Positions 18,317-26,949 of a stretch of DNA of 64,000 nucleotides are shown in pieces. The notes under the pieces were generated by a model that saw nothing but the letters and a program-made list of their open reading frames with translations, ran no database searches and was not told where the DNA came from. The DNA is from an uncultured Prochlorococcus sp. (GTDB lineage Bacteria; Cyanobacteriota; Cyanobacteriia; PCC-6307; Cyanobiaceae), in contig CACGKI010000003.1 of NCBI GenBank assembly GCA_902573565.1, forward strand, positions 42,051 through 106,050, read 5' to 3'. How positions within the stretch are numbered: position 1 is the first letter of the stretch; each line of letters starts with the position of its first letter. The translations under genes were made by a program, and so were the position numbers.

Positions 18317-18670
18317 ATGACAGCCAATAAAACTGCAAAAATACAATTTTATGAAGGAACTGATGAACCAGTAGTACCTGAAATAAGACTAACAAGGAGT
18401 AAAGATGGCACTACTGGGCAAGCATTATTTTTGTTCGAAAAACCTCAGGCATTATCATCAATTACAGATGGTGAAATCACAGGTATGCGTATGATTGATT
18501 CTGAAGGTGAAATACTAACTAGGGAAGTTAAAGTAAAGTTTGTTGATGGAGAACCAATATTTTTAGAAGCAGTATACATTTGGAAGAACACATCTGACTT
18601 TGATAGATTTATGAGATTTGCAAATAGTTATGCCAAATCAAATGGATTAGGATATTCTGAGAAGAAGTAG
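18317..18670 (+). CDS. psb28: Photosystem II assembly factor Psb28
   Basis: Psb28 binds the cytoplasmic face of the CP47-containing PSII assembly intermediate and supports assembly and chlorophyll-protein synthesis. The 117-residue sequence shows the conserved [20 protein letters not shown] opening, [13 protein letters not shown], and the [16 protein letters not shown] strand pair near the C-terminus. It stands alone as a soluble protein with no signal peptide. It is followed after 13 bp by an AI-2E-family permease starting with TTG. Confidence 0.95.
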   Translation: MTANKTAKIQFYEGTDEPVVPEIRLTRSKDGTTGQALFLFEKPQALSSITDGEITGMRMIDSEGEILTREVKVKFVDGEPIFLEAVYIWKNTSDFDRFMRFANSYAKSNGLGYSEKK

Positions 18671-18683
18671 AATATTTTAAAAA

Positions 18684-19727
18684 TTGAGTAGTTCTTCATA
18701 TTTCAAGTTAGTAGTAATTTTAATCACTTCGTTAATAGTTTGGACTCTAAGAGATTTTCTTCTTTTAATAATTTGTTCCTTAGTAATTTCAAATATTGTA
18801 TGTAACTTATGTAATCAAATACAAAAGGGTTTGAAAATCCCTCGGCCGCTATCATTGTTTCTTGTTTTAACTGTTATATCAGTAATAGTATTTACTATTT
18901 TTATCCTTGTATTGCCTCCGTTTATAAAAGAATTCAATGAAATACTAGTTGATATTCCAAATGGTTTATCAAAAATAAATATTTTAATTAATACAAATCT
19001 GAATAAATTTAATACTTTATTATATGGTGAACAATCTGAAAATGTTATAGACATATTCAGTCTCATAAATAATGTAGTAACAATTCCAGATGCCTCAACT
19101 ATTGCAAAAGCTATTCAAGAAAGTTTTAAAAATTTAATAAATATAGCGGGGAATTTGGGTTCAGGTCTTTTGAAATTAATATTCGTATTAGCAGTTAGTT
19201 TAATGATTTCTATTGAACCAAAACAATATAAAGAAAATATACTTTTATTAATTCCAAAAAAATATCGCAATAAATTTAGAAATATTCTGGAAAAATGCAA
19301 TACCGCATTAGCAAATTGGACCTTTTCTATGGTCATAAGCTCATTATCAGTAGGTCTATTATCATTAATAGTTCTTTCTATATTAGATGTTAAATATGTT
19401 GTCTCAAATGCTTTAATAGCAATGGTTCTTAATATTATTCCAAATATAGGTCCAGTTATTAGTGGTATATTTCCAATCTCAATTGCACTACTAGATAATT
19501 TTTGGAAACCACTGGCCGTTTTAGGAGCATATGTAATCATTCAAAATGTTGAAAGCTATATAATAATGCCATCTATTATGAAGAAAAAAGCAAACTTACT
19601 TCCTGGTTTAACATTAATATCACAATTTGGATTTACCTTCATTTTTGGTCCATTAGGCTTAATACTTTCTCTTCCATTAGCTGTAGTAATTCAGGTTTTA
19701 ATCAAAGAATCATTTAAAGATATTTAA
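18684..19727 (+). CDS. AI-2E/PerM family transporter
   Basis: This 347-residue polytopic membrane protein has about seven to eight helices and the family's C-terminal hallmarks: LNIIPNIGPVISGIFPISIAL and ENYxIMP-like ESYIIMPSIMKKKANLLPGL. Members include the E. coli TqsA autoinducer-2 exporter and Na+/H+ antiporters, so the substrate is unknown. The start is a TTG at 18684: an in-frame stop at 18678-18680 leaves it as the only usual start codon before the first helix. Confidence 0.85.
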   Translation: MSSSSYFKLVVILITSLIVWTLRDFLLLIICSLVISNIVCNLCNQIQKGLKIPRPLSLFLVLTVISVIVFTIFILVLPPFIKEFNEILVDIPNGLSKINILINTNLNKFNTLLYGEQSENVIDIFSLINNVVTIPDASTIAKAIQESFKNLINIAGNLGSGLLKLIFVLAVSLMISIEPKQYKENILLLIPKKYRNKFRNILEKCNTALANWTFSMVISSLSVGLLSLIVLSILDVKYVVSNALIAMVLNIIPNIGPVISGIFPISIALLDNFWKPLAVLGAYVIIQNVESYIIMPSIMKKKANLLPGLTLISQFGFTFIFGPLGLILSLPLAVVIQVLIKESFKDI

Positions 19728-19730
19728 AAA

Positions 19731-19913
19731 CTACTTAATTATTTTTTTATATAAATATGGGTAAGAAAAAAGTATAAAGAAAGCTAATGGATGTTTACTA
19801 ATAGCAAAATATAGTGAATTAAAAGTAAAATGATCAAATAATATTCTCAGCTCAGTAGAGAGATCTATTAAAACTAAAGAAAATAAAATTATCAAATAGT
19901 AATTTAATTTCAT
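19731..19913 (-). CDS. Small two-helix membrane protein downstream of secF
   Basis: A 60-residue product with two hydrophobic segments (about 4-20 and 40-58) and little else. It begins 18 bp after the secF stop on the same strand, so it may be the last gene of the pdhB-secD-secF unit, and it ends 3 bp from the convergent permease stop. I do not recognise a family. The ATG start and clean fit between two genes favour a real gene. Confidence 0.6.
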   Translation of the reverse strand: MKLNYYLIILFSLVLIDLSTELRILFDHFTFNSLYFAISKHPLAFFILFSYPYLYKKIIK

Positions 19914-19931
19914 AAAATTAGAAGCCTAAGC

Positions 19932-20846
19932 TCAGTCTTTAAGCAACAAAGATGGAGCCAATAAAATACTTGAATAACTTCCAACTATAATTCCTAATGA
20001 TAAGGCTAAGGAAAACCAAAATAGAGAATAAGATCCAAACAAAATTATGCTTAATAAAGGGATAAGTGTTGTAATACTGGTAAACGTTGTCCTCCTAATT
20101 GATTCGTTTACTGATAATTGAATAGTTTCGTTATAGACTTCTTTCTTTGCTTTTAAATTTTCACGAATTCTATCAAAAATAACAACAGTATCATTTACAG
20201 AATAACCAGCAATAGTTAGCAAGGACACAGCAAATAAACTATTTACCTCGACAGAAAATATAATTCCCAACCAAGAGAATAAACCGAAAACAATTAATAA
20301 ATCATGGAATAAAGCTAATAATGCAAATAATGCGTATTTCTTATCAAATCTAATGGTTATATATAAAGATATTGCAAATAAAGAAACCAACAATGAAGTA
20401 ACACAATTAGTAAGTAATCTTTTCCCAAGCTTTGGGCCTATTAATCTTGAATCCTTACTCTCATAATTAAGAGGTCCAACAATATTATCAAGATTAGTAA
20501 TAAGATTATTTGATTCTTCGATACTTAAATAAGGTGTTCTTATTGAAATTAATTTATTATCATTTTGGAATTGTAATTTGATATTATTTAAAACTTTATT
20601 ATTTTTAGAAATCTCTTTTAAATTTACCAAAACTGAATCTGGAGAAAAATTAGAACATTCATCTTCACAAACTCTTTCTATTCTTAGTTCATTTCCTCCA
20701 ATAAAATCCATCCCTAAATTTATAGGTTTCTTATAAGAAGTATTAAAAGTAGAATATAAAATTCCTAGAAGACTAAACAAAATAAGAACAGTTGAAAAAC
20801 CAATTATCTTTTTTTTATTTTTTACTAGTTCAAGAGTGAATTTCAT
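19932..20846 (-). CDS. secF: Protein translocase subunit SecF
   Basis: SecF forms with SecD an RND-type accessory that uses proton motive force to help pull proteins out of SecYEG. The 304-residue protein has one N-terminal helix, a periplasmic domain starting with the family's LGMDFIGGNELRI motif (about 42-54), and five C-terminal helices including YSVNDTVVIFDRIRENL, a diagnostic SecF sequence. It lies 21 bp downstream of secD in the same direction. Confidence 0.95.
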   Translation of the reverse strand: MKFTLELVKNKKKIIGFSTVLILFSLLGILYSTFNTSYKKPINLGMDFIGGNELRIERVCEDECSNFSPDSVLVNLKEISKNNKVLNNIKLQFQNDNKLISIRTPYLSIEESNNLITNLDNIVGPLNYESKDSRLIGPKLGKRLLTNCVTSLLVSLFAISLYITIRFDKKYALFALLALFHDLLIVFGLFSWLGIIFSVEVNSLFAVSLLTIAGYSVNDTVVIFDRIRENLKAKKEVYNETIQLSVNESIRRTTFTSITTLIPLLSIILFGSYSLFWFSLALSLGIIVGSYSSILLAPSLLLKD

Positions 20847-20867
20847 GGGAAATTAGAAATAAAAAAT

Positions 20868-22337
20868 TTAATTTGAAAAATTATTCCTTGGCAGATAGAG
20901 ATTTTTCTGTCTCAAAGATTGATATGTTATAAAAAATCGCAAAATAGTTTTAGAACAATTTAGTGAGGTAAACAAACTTATTAAGACTCCAATACCTAAT
21001 GTTGCTGCAAAACCCTTAACAAAATTTGTTCCTAATAAAAACAATACAAAACAACTAAGAAGAGTTGTAATATGGCCATCAACTATGGATGAATTAGCTC
21101 TTTGAAAACCGCTATCAATAGATCTTGTAAGAGTATTACCATCATATAATTCTTCTCTAATTCTCTCAAATATTAGAATATTTGCATCAACAGCCATCCC
21201 AATGCTAAGAATAAGCCCAGATATTCCAGGTAAAGTTAAAGTTACAGGAATTAGAGAATATATGGCTAAGTTATAGAAACCATATAGTACTAGAGAAAGA
21301 ACTGAAACAATACCTAGAATTCTATAATTAAATATCATAAAAATACCAACAAAAATTAACCCACTAACAGCTGCATAAAGACTTTTTAAAATATTTTTGG
21401 ATCCCAAAAGAGCCCCTATTGTGTTAGTTTCTACTATTTCAATTGGCAATGGCAATGAGCCTCCTTTAAGTTGAACTTCTAATTCTCTAGCATTTTCAGC
21501 ACTAAAATTACCACTTATTGTTGCTGATCCACCTGTAATCCCAGTACTAGCAAACTGATTACCAACACTGGCTTCACTTATTGATTCACCATCTAGGATT
21601 ATAGCCAATAGTTGATTAGTGCCGGCAATTGATTTTGTAATTTCTGCAAACTTTTCACCCCCTGAATTACTAAAAGTTAATAAAACTTCCCAATTACTAT
21701 TTGTTTGTTCTTGTCTCCTTCCTGCGTTAATAAGATCCTTACCAGATAAATCTGTTTTAATAAATAAATTTGTAATTTTTTTATCAACATATTTTTTGAT
21801 TTCAATTAACTTCCCATATAAATCATTACTAGTAGATGAGTAATTCAATTCTTGCTCTATATCTTTAAGATCATTTTGAATAACTTTTAAGGAATTATCA
21901 TAATTTTGACTTTTTTCTGCAAAGGAATATTGTTCAATTAATTCATTAATACTCAATCTCTGTAGTTGCAGGGTTTTTAAATCTGTAGATGTTCCTTCTT
22001 TTTGGGTTCTAAATTCTAATAAAGCAGTCTTACCTAATACCCTTGAAGCAACTAATGGATTTTGTTCACCTGGTAATTCTAAAATCAATTGATCTCCACC
22101 AAGGGTTTGCAAATTAGACTCAGAAACTCCTAAATTGTTAACACGCTTATCTATAACCGAATTAACTGCTTCAAGTTCGTCCCTTGTTACCTTACCTTCT
22201 TCTTTAATAATTTGTAGTGTAAGTTGAGAACCCCCTTGTAAATCCAATCCCAATTGTAAGGGATAATTTATTAATAGATAAACGGATAAAGTAAGTAGAA
22301 ATATAATAAAAAAAAGCCAACCTTGCCTTCTTTTCAT
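20868..22337 (-). CDS. secD: Protein translocase subunit SecD
   Basis: SecD is the larger partner of SecF in protein export. Diagnostic features are the first helix, then LGLDLQGGSQLTLQI (about 29-43), a long periplasmic domain (P1) and six membrane segments with SIGMAVDANILIFERIREEL in the C-terminal half. At 489 residues it is of the shorter cyanobacterial type. Its ATG is 3 bp after the pdhB stop, so it is translated from the same message as pdhB. Confidence 0.95.
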   Translation of the reverse strand: MKRRQGWLFFIIFLLTLSVYLLINYPLQLGLDLQGGSQLTLQIIKEEGKVTRDELEAVNSVIDKRVNNLGVSESNLQTLGGDQLILELPGEQNPLVASRVLGKTALLEFRTQKEGTSTDLKTLQLQRLSINELIEQYSFAEKSQNYDNSLKVIQNDLKDIEQELNYSSTSNDLYGKLIEIKKYVDKKITNLFIKTDLSGKDLINAGRRQEQTNSNWEVLLTFSNSGGEKFAEITKSIAGTNQLLAIILDGESISEASVGNQFASTGITGGSATISGNFSAENARELEVQLKGGSLPLPIEIVETNTIGALLGSKNILKSLYAAVSGLIFVGIFMIFNYRILGIVSVLSLVLYGFYNLAIYSLIPVTLTLPGISGLILSIGMAVDANILIFERIREELYDGNTLTRSIDSGFQRANSSIVDGHITTLLSCFVLFLLGTNFVKGFAATLGIGVLISLFTSLNCSKTILRFFITYQSLRQKNLYLPRNNFSN

Positions 22338-22340
22338 TGT

Positions 22341-23324
22341 CTATATACTCCCACTAATTAAGTGTTCAACTTTTTCAATAATTTGATGTGGTTGGATTAT
22401 TGTCAAATTCTCAAGATTTCCATTATAAGGAGTTGGAATATCCTGACTAGATAATCTAATTGGTCGGGCGTCAAGATCATCAAAACACTCTTCAGTTATC
22501 AATGCAATTAATTCTGCACCAATACCTCCAGTCTTCATACATTCTTCAACAATAATTACTTTATTTGTTTTTCTTATTGATTTTGAGATGGTTTCCATAT
22601 CAAATGGCTTTAAACTTATTAAATCTATTAACTCAACATCTATTCCTTTTTTTTCTAATTCTTCAACAGCTTTAAGGCAATGATGTCTCATTCTTGAATA
22701 AGTCAATAAGGTAATATCTTTACCTTCTTTTACAACGTCAGCCTGATCTAACGCACAAGTATAATCACCCTCAGGTAATTCTTCAGACAAATTGTATAGA
22801 AGAACATGTTCAAAAAATAGAACCGGATTATCATCTCTTATAGCTGCTTTCATTAAACCTTTAGCATTTGTTGGTGTACTACATGCAACAATCTTTATGC
22901 CAGGAACTGCATGAAAATATGCTTCAAGTCTTTGACTGTGCTCAGCACCAAGTTGACGACCAACTCCTCCAGGTCCTCGAACTACTGCTGGTATTTTATA
23001 ATTTCCGCCACTTGTATATCTAAGCATACCCATATTATTTGATATCTGATTGAAAGCTAAAAGCAAAAAACCCATATTCATTCCTTCAACTATTGGTCTT
23101 AAACCAGTCATTGCTGCACCCACAGCCATACCCGTAAAACTATTCTCTGCAATTGGAGTATCTAAGACTCTTAACTCTCCATATTTTTCATATAAATCCT
23201 TAGTTACCTTGTAAGATCCTCCATATTGACCAACATCTTCCCCCATTACGCAAACATTTACATCATTTGCCATTTCTTCATCAATTGCCTCTTTCAAAGC
23301 ATTAAATAATAATGTTCCAGCCAC
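22341..23324 (-). CDS. pdhB: Pyruvate dehydrogenase E1 component, beta subunit
   Basis: The beta subunit of the heterotetrameric E1 enzyme decarboxylates pyruvate with thiamine diphosphate to feed acetyl-CoA synthesis. The 327-residue protein starts [18 protein letters not shown] and contains [40 protein letters not shown] and the conserved [16 protein letters not shown] region. The alpha subunit is not adjacent. It leads a tightly spaced unit with secD and secF. Confidence 0.95.
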   Translation of the reverse strand: MAGTLLFNALKEAIDEEMANDVNVCVMGEDVGQYGGSYKVTKDLYEKYGELRVLDTPIAENSFTGMAVGAAMTGLRPIVEGMNMGFLLLAFNQISNNMGMLRYTSGGNYKIPAVVRGPGGVGRQLGAEHSQRLEAYFHAVPGIKIVACSTPTNAKGLMKAAIRDDNPVLFFEHVLLYNLSEELPEGDYTCALDQADVVKEGKDITLLTYSRMRHHCLKAVEELEKKGIDVELIDLISLKPFDMETISKSIRKTNKVIIVEECMKTGGIGAELIALITEECFDDLDARPIRLSSQDIPTPYNGNLENLTIIQPHQIIEKVEHLISGSI

Positions 23325-23503
23325 AATTAATTACCTAATTAATCACATATATAATCCTACCACTTTGAATAATTCAACCTCCTTCTGCGAAGGTTATGAG
23401 TAGTAATATTGATAAAATCATTCCAGGTGACAACAAAAGGATTAAAAGGCCTAAGTCATGTAAAGACATTCAAAGAAAGTATTTTCTTAATAATATTGGC
23501 AAT

Positions 23504-23806
23504 TCAACTTTTCTTCAGAAAAAAACTGCGAATAAATACAATAAAAAGTCCTATACCTATAAAAGCAAATGAGAAAGTAAGCAAAAAAGATAATCCAATT
23601 ATTAAGGTATTAATACTAGAAGAAATATTTTGGACTATTTCAGAAGAATTAGATGGTTTATGTACTGAAAAATAAATTGCAATTTTATTACTTAAAAAAT
23701 AAAAAAATATAAATAATAAAAAACTTGTTAATGATCCTACAATAAAATTTAACGGTCCTTTTTCGGGAATGTTTTTTTCAATATTCTCATTACTATTATC
23801 AGCCAC
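23504..23806 (-). CDS. DUF3082 family membrane protein
   Basis: This 100-residue cyanobacterial protein matches the DUF3082 pattern: a polar N-terminal 20 residues, a first helix (GSLTSFLLFIFFYFLSNKI) followed by YFSVHKPSNSSEIVQNISSS, and a second and third hydrophobic stretch to the C-terminus. It has no known function. It follows ispE's direction on the minus strand, starting 25 bp after the ispE stop, probably the last gene of an rsmA-ispE-DUF3082 unit. Confidence 0.82.
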   Translation of the reverse strand: MADNSNENIEKNIPEKGPLNFIVGSLTSFLLFIFFYFLSNKIAIYFSVHKPSNSSEIVQNISSSINTLIIGLSFLLTFSFAFIGIGLFIVFIRSFFLKKS

Positions 23807-23831
23807 AATAAAATTTATATATAAAAAAAAT

Positions 23832-24767
23832 TTAAATGAATGTTATTCCCTTTTCAAGGAAAGTGCAAACCCATGAATCGTAACCATTATTTCTAAACAA
23901 TTTATAATTTGCATTTAATTCTTTTTTAGCAGTCTCTCTATCTTTAAAGAGTGCAAAGCATGTAGGTCCTGATCCACTCATTGAAAATGTAAGACAATTT
24001 TTTAATTTAGAAAATAAATATAATGCCTGCTTTACAGAATCATTTTCATTTTCAACAACTAACTGCAAATCATTTTTAATAGATAAATGTTGATTATCAA
24101 AATTTAAATTATTTAAACCATTGTCTCTTAAATTATTTCTTATTTTCTCAACCATTTCTCTATCAGTGAGATATTGACCACAAAATCTATTACTATATTT
24201 CTTATAAGTTTCAGCAGTAGATACTGATACATTTGGATTCTTTAAAAGAATTACTCCATATTCAAAGTTTGAATCTAATTTCTCCAAAATTTCTCCTCTT
24301 CCAAAACATAATTGAATACCACCATTTATAAAAAAAGGAATATCAGATCCTAAAGTTGTTGCTAATGAACATAATGTTTCTTGATCAAAGTTCAAATCCC
24401 ATAACTTATTAAGACCAATTAATGTTGCTGCTGCATTACTGGATCCACCAGCTAATCCTGCGCCAATTGGGATATTTTTTCTTAAAAATATATTCGCACC
24501 GTAATCTATATTTGATTTTTTTCTTAATAGATTTGCCGATTTAACAATTAAGTTATCATCTGATAAGCTTAAATCATTACAATCAGAGTCAAGTTTAATT
24601 ACCCCTTTATTATTAATTTCAAATTCTAAATAATCAGAAAGATCGATATTTTGCATAATCATTGCTAACTCATGAAATCCATCCTCTCTTTTACCAATAA
24701 CTTCAAGGTGCAAATTTATTTTGGCAGGAGATTTTATCTTAATTTTCGTTTTAGCTAAATCTTGCAT
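23832..24767 (-). CDS. ispE: 4-diphosphocytidyl-2-C-methyl-D-erythritol kinase
   Basis: IspE phosphorylates CDP-methylerythritol in the MEP isoprenoid pathway, the same pathway as dxs at the left edge. It is a GHMP kinase: the N-terminal SPAKINLHLEVIGKREDGFH, the ATP-binding PIGAGLAGGSSNAAATL (about 88-104) and the C-terminal MSGSGPTCFALF are all present. Length (311 aa) is standard. It starts 12 bp after the rsmA stop, and together these form a common cyanobacterial pair. Confidence 0.95.
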   Translation of the reverse strand: MQDLAKTKIKIKSPAKINLHLEVIGKREDGFHELAMIMQNIDLSDYLEFEINNKGVIKLDSDCNDLSLSDDNLIVKSANLLRKKSNIDYGANIFLRKNIPIGAGLAGGSSNAAATLIGLNKLWDLNFDQETLCSLATTLGSDIPFFINGGIQLCFGRGEILEKLDSNFEYGVILLKNPNVSVSTAETYKKYSNRFCGQYLTDREMVEKIRNNLRDNGLNNLNFDNQHLSIKNDLQLVVENENDSVKQALYLFSKLKNCLTFSMSGSGPTCFALFKDRETAKKELNANYKLFRNNGYDSWVCTFLEKGITFI

Positions 24768-24779
24768 ATACTTAAATTT

Positions 24780-25604
24780 TTATTTTTTAATTTTAATACA
24801 ATTTTCTGCAAGCTTAATCCATTGGTCAATTGAAATATCTTGTGGTCTTAAATTAAAACAAATTTTTGAAGATTCAGATAATTCATTTATCTCTTCATTT
24901 GAAAGTATTGAATTAAGAGTATTTCTAAGCATTTTTCTTCTTGAATTAAATGAAATTCGAAGAAGTTTATCTATATATTTTTCTAGTCTAATATCTAATC
25001 TTGAATCATTTTTAATTGGTTCAAAAACTACTAAAGAAGAAAAAACTTTTGGAGGCGGACTAAATGATGAAGGGGGCACATCACATATTCTTTTTATTTT
25101 TGATAATAGTTGCATTCTTATACTAAGTGCACCAGCATTGGGACTACCCTCTTTTGACAAAATCCTATCTACAACGTCTTTCTGCATTAAAAATATTATT
25201 TTTTCGTAATTATAGTTTCTTATAATGCCCAATCTACCTATGAAAATATTCAATATTGGGCCAGTTATATTGTAAGGAATATTTGCAATCACTTTTGTAA
25301 TCTTCTTATTAATCGAATCTAAATTTACGGAAAGAATATCTCCCTGCTGCATTGAAAACTTATCATTATTATTGAATTTATCATTTAATAAATTTATTAA
25401 ATCTTTATCTAATTCAATTGCATGTAATTTTTTAATTTCTGAATCTAATAACTTAGATGTTAAAGCTCCTTTACCAGGACCAATTTCTAAAATAAAGTCA
25501 TTTTCATTAAGAGCAGCAATTTCTTTAATTTTTTCTAATATTTTTTTATTTACCAACCAGTGTTGTCCAAATCTTTTTTTTTGATGATAGTTATTAGAAT
25601 TCAT
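24780..25604 (-). CDS. rsmA: 16S rRNA dimethyladenosine transferase
   Basis: RsmA (KsgA) dimethylates two adjacent adenosines in the 3' hairpin of 16S rRNA during small-subunit maturation. The 274-residue protein opens with KKRFGQHWL, has the SAM-binding [12 protein letters not shown] (38-49), the catalytic NIPYN near residue 111 and the conserved [17 protein letters not shown]. All features fit an active enzyme. Confidence 0.96.
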   Translation of the reverse strand: MNSNNYHQKKRFGQHWLVNKKILEKIKEIAALNENDFILEIGPGKGALTSKLLDSEIKKLHAIELDKDLINLLNDKFNNNDKFSMQQGDILSVNLDSINKKITKVIANIPYNITGPILNIFIGRLGIIRNYNYEKIIFLMQKDVVDRILSKEGSPNAGALSIRMQLLSKIKRICDVPPSSFSPPPKVFSSLVVFEPIKNDSRLDIRLEKYIDKLLRISFNSRRKMLRNTLNSILSNEEINELSESSKICFNLRPQDISIDQWIKLAENCIKIKK

Positions 25605-25664
25605 CTAAAAGATAAATAATATGTTTAAATTAAATAAATATAAATTTATTTAATACTTTATATC

Positions 25665-25997
25665 ATGAGCTTATCAAAAAAAAATTTAGATAAACTCTAT
25701 AAATTTAAAAAAAAGAATAATCTAAATAACGAAAGTAAAAATATAAATAATTACGCAAATATAACTAATAATGATAATTTAATCACCAATCCACTTAATT
25801 CAGAAGATCCCAACAAAATTTTTTATTCGTTAATTGATAATTCAGAATCTTTAGAAGAGACTTCTAACGTTAATAATTCACTAAGAAAAAGTGAGATTAA
25901 TCAAATTAATATGAATTCTAAAAAAGATAATTTTTCCAAGAAATTAACAACCGAAGAGGAACTATATGATGAATTTAATTATTTTCTTGATCAATAA
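25665..25997 (+). CDS. Asparagine-rich hypothetical protein
   Basis: A 110-residue hydrophilic protein in which 24 residues are asparagine, with many lysines and serines and no hydrophobic core, so it is probably disordered apart from a short acidic C-terminal helix (EEELYDEFNYFLDQ). I recognise no family. It precedes rlmH by 19 bp on the same strand. The clear ATG and close spacing support expression; low-complexity sequence makes function prediction impossible. Confidence 0.65.
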   Translation: MSLSKKNLDKLYKFKKKNNLNNESKNINNYANITNNDNLITNPLNSEDPNKIFYSLIDNSESLEETSNVNNSLRKSEINQINMNSKKDNFSKKLTTEEELYDEFNYFLDQ

Positions 25998-26016
25998 TTA
26001 TTTTTAATATTTACTT

Positions 26017-26433
26017 ATGCTTCAGAGTAATAGATTAGCAATTTATGCTATCGGCAAAATAAAGAAACTTTGGATTAGAGATGGAATTAATGAATACAAA
26101 AAAAGGATGCCTGAACTTATCATTAATGAGTTAAAGACTTTTAATTTAAATAATCTTAGATCCAATAACAATATTATTATTTGCCTAAGTGAAGAAGGGA
26201 AACAATTTAATTCAGTTGAACTATGTTCCTTACTCTTGAATTTTAAAAATAAAAAAATTAATTTCTTAATCGGTGATACTGATGGAGTTAGTTCAGATAT
26301 AAAAGAAAAATCAGATCTCATACTAAGCTTGTCTCCTTTAACTTTTCCTCATGAATTAGCTAGATTAATCCTAATCGAGCAAATCTATAGAGCTATTTCC
26401 ATATCTAACAACTCTCCTTACCATCGTTCTTAA
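26017..26433 (+). CDS. rlmH: 23S rRNA pseudouridine-1915 N3-methyltransferase
   Basis: RlmH is a SPOUT-fold homodimer that methylates pseudouridine 1915 in helix 69 of 23S rRNA. The 138-residue protein has the IYAIGKIKK start, the knot-forming [11 protein letters not shown] and [23 protein letters not shown] (shown here as adjoining segments), and the diagnostic C-terminal YHRS. Family length is about 155; the slight shortening is in variable loops. Confidence 0.92.
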   Translation: MLQSNRLAIYAIGKIKKLWIRDGINEYKKRMPELIINELKTFNLNNLRSNNNIIICLSEEGKQFNSVELCSLLLNFKNKKINFLIGDTDGVSSDIKEKSDLILSLSPLTFPHELARLILIEQIYRAISISNNSPYHRS

Positions 26434-26488
26434 AAAGATTAGATTCAATCTAAAATTAATCTATAAAAGTTTAATAAATAACTATTTT

Positions 26489-26519
26489 TTGACTTTTTAT
26501 TATATAGTACATATATACT
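26489..26519 (+). promoter_or_regulatory. Putative LexA (SOS) operator and promoter of umuD
   Basis: AGTACATATATACT at 26506-26519 lies in a longer palindrome with TAGTA and TACTA arms (26505-26520). It matches the RGTACNNNDGTWCB type of LexA box known in cyanobacteria and Gram-positives with one mismatch (A for G in the right half). TTGACT (26489-26494) and TATACT (26514-26519) could be -35 and -10 elements with a 19-bp spacer, so LexA binding would cover the -10. umuD starts 13 bp downstream. The operator is inferred; lexA itself is not in the window. Confidence 0.7.
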
Positions 26520-26532
26520 ATTAATTTGAATA

Positions 26533-26949
26533 TTGGATTCTTTTGATTCAACTACTAAAAAATTTAAAATCCCCTTATTAGCTGATTCGGTATCGGCAGG
26601 GTTTCCTTCTCCTGCAGATGACTATACAGAAGAAAATATTGATTTAAACGAACATTTAATATCTAATCCGCTTAGCACTTTTTTTCTTAGAGTTAAAGGT
26701 GACTCAATGATAAATGCAGGAATTAAAGATAAAGATTTAATAATAGTAGACAAGAGCTTAACAGCCAGGCCAGGGAATATCATCATTGCAATGATAGACG
26801 GAGAATTTACAATAAAAAGATTATCTATAAAAAATAATGAATTATATTTAAAAGCAGAAAATCATAATTATCCTGATTTTAGATTTAAAAACTATATTGA
26901 TGTACAGATATGGGGAGTTGTTATTTATTCAATACATAGCTATTTATGA
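26533..26949 (+). CDS. umuD: UmuD-like S24 autopeptidase (error-prone repair subunit)
   Basis: UmuD is cleaved with RecA's help and then joins UmuC as DNA polymerase V for translesion synthesis. The 138-residue protein keeps the cleavage site (Ala22-Gly23 in VSAGFPSP), the nucleophile Ser58 in VKGDSMI and the general base Lys95 in GEFTIKRL. The start is a TTG at 26533: an in-frame TGA at 26527-26529 and the absence of an upstream ATG leave no better choice. It overlaps umuC by 4 bp. A LexA-like palindrome lies directly upstream. Confidence 0.92.
   Translation: MDSFDSTTKKFKIPLLADSVSAGFPSPADDYTEENIDLNEHLISNPLSTFFLRVKGDSMINAGIKDKDLIIVDKSLTARPGNIIIAMIDGEFTIKRLSIKNNELYLKAENHNYPDFRFKNYIDVQIWGVVIYSIHSYL

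Noticed and set aside
23396..23572. Plus-strand frame of about 58 residues starting MSSNIDKIIPGDNKRIKRPK
   Set aside because: Lysine/Asn-rich with no fold-like pattern, its second half is antisense to the end of the DUF3082 gene, and no promoter or ribosome site is evident. Kept out of the annotation.
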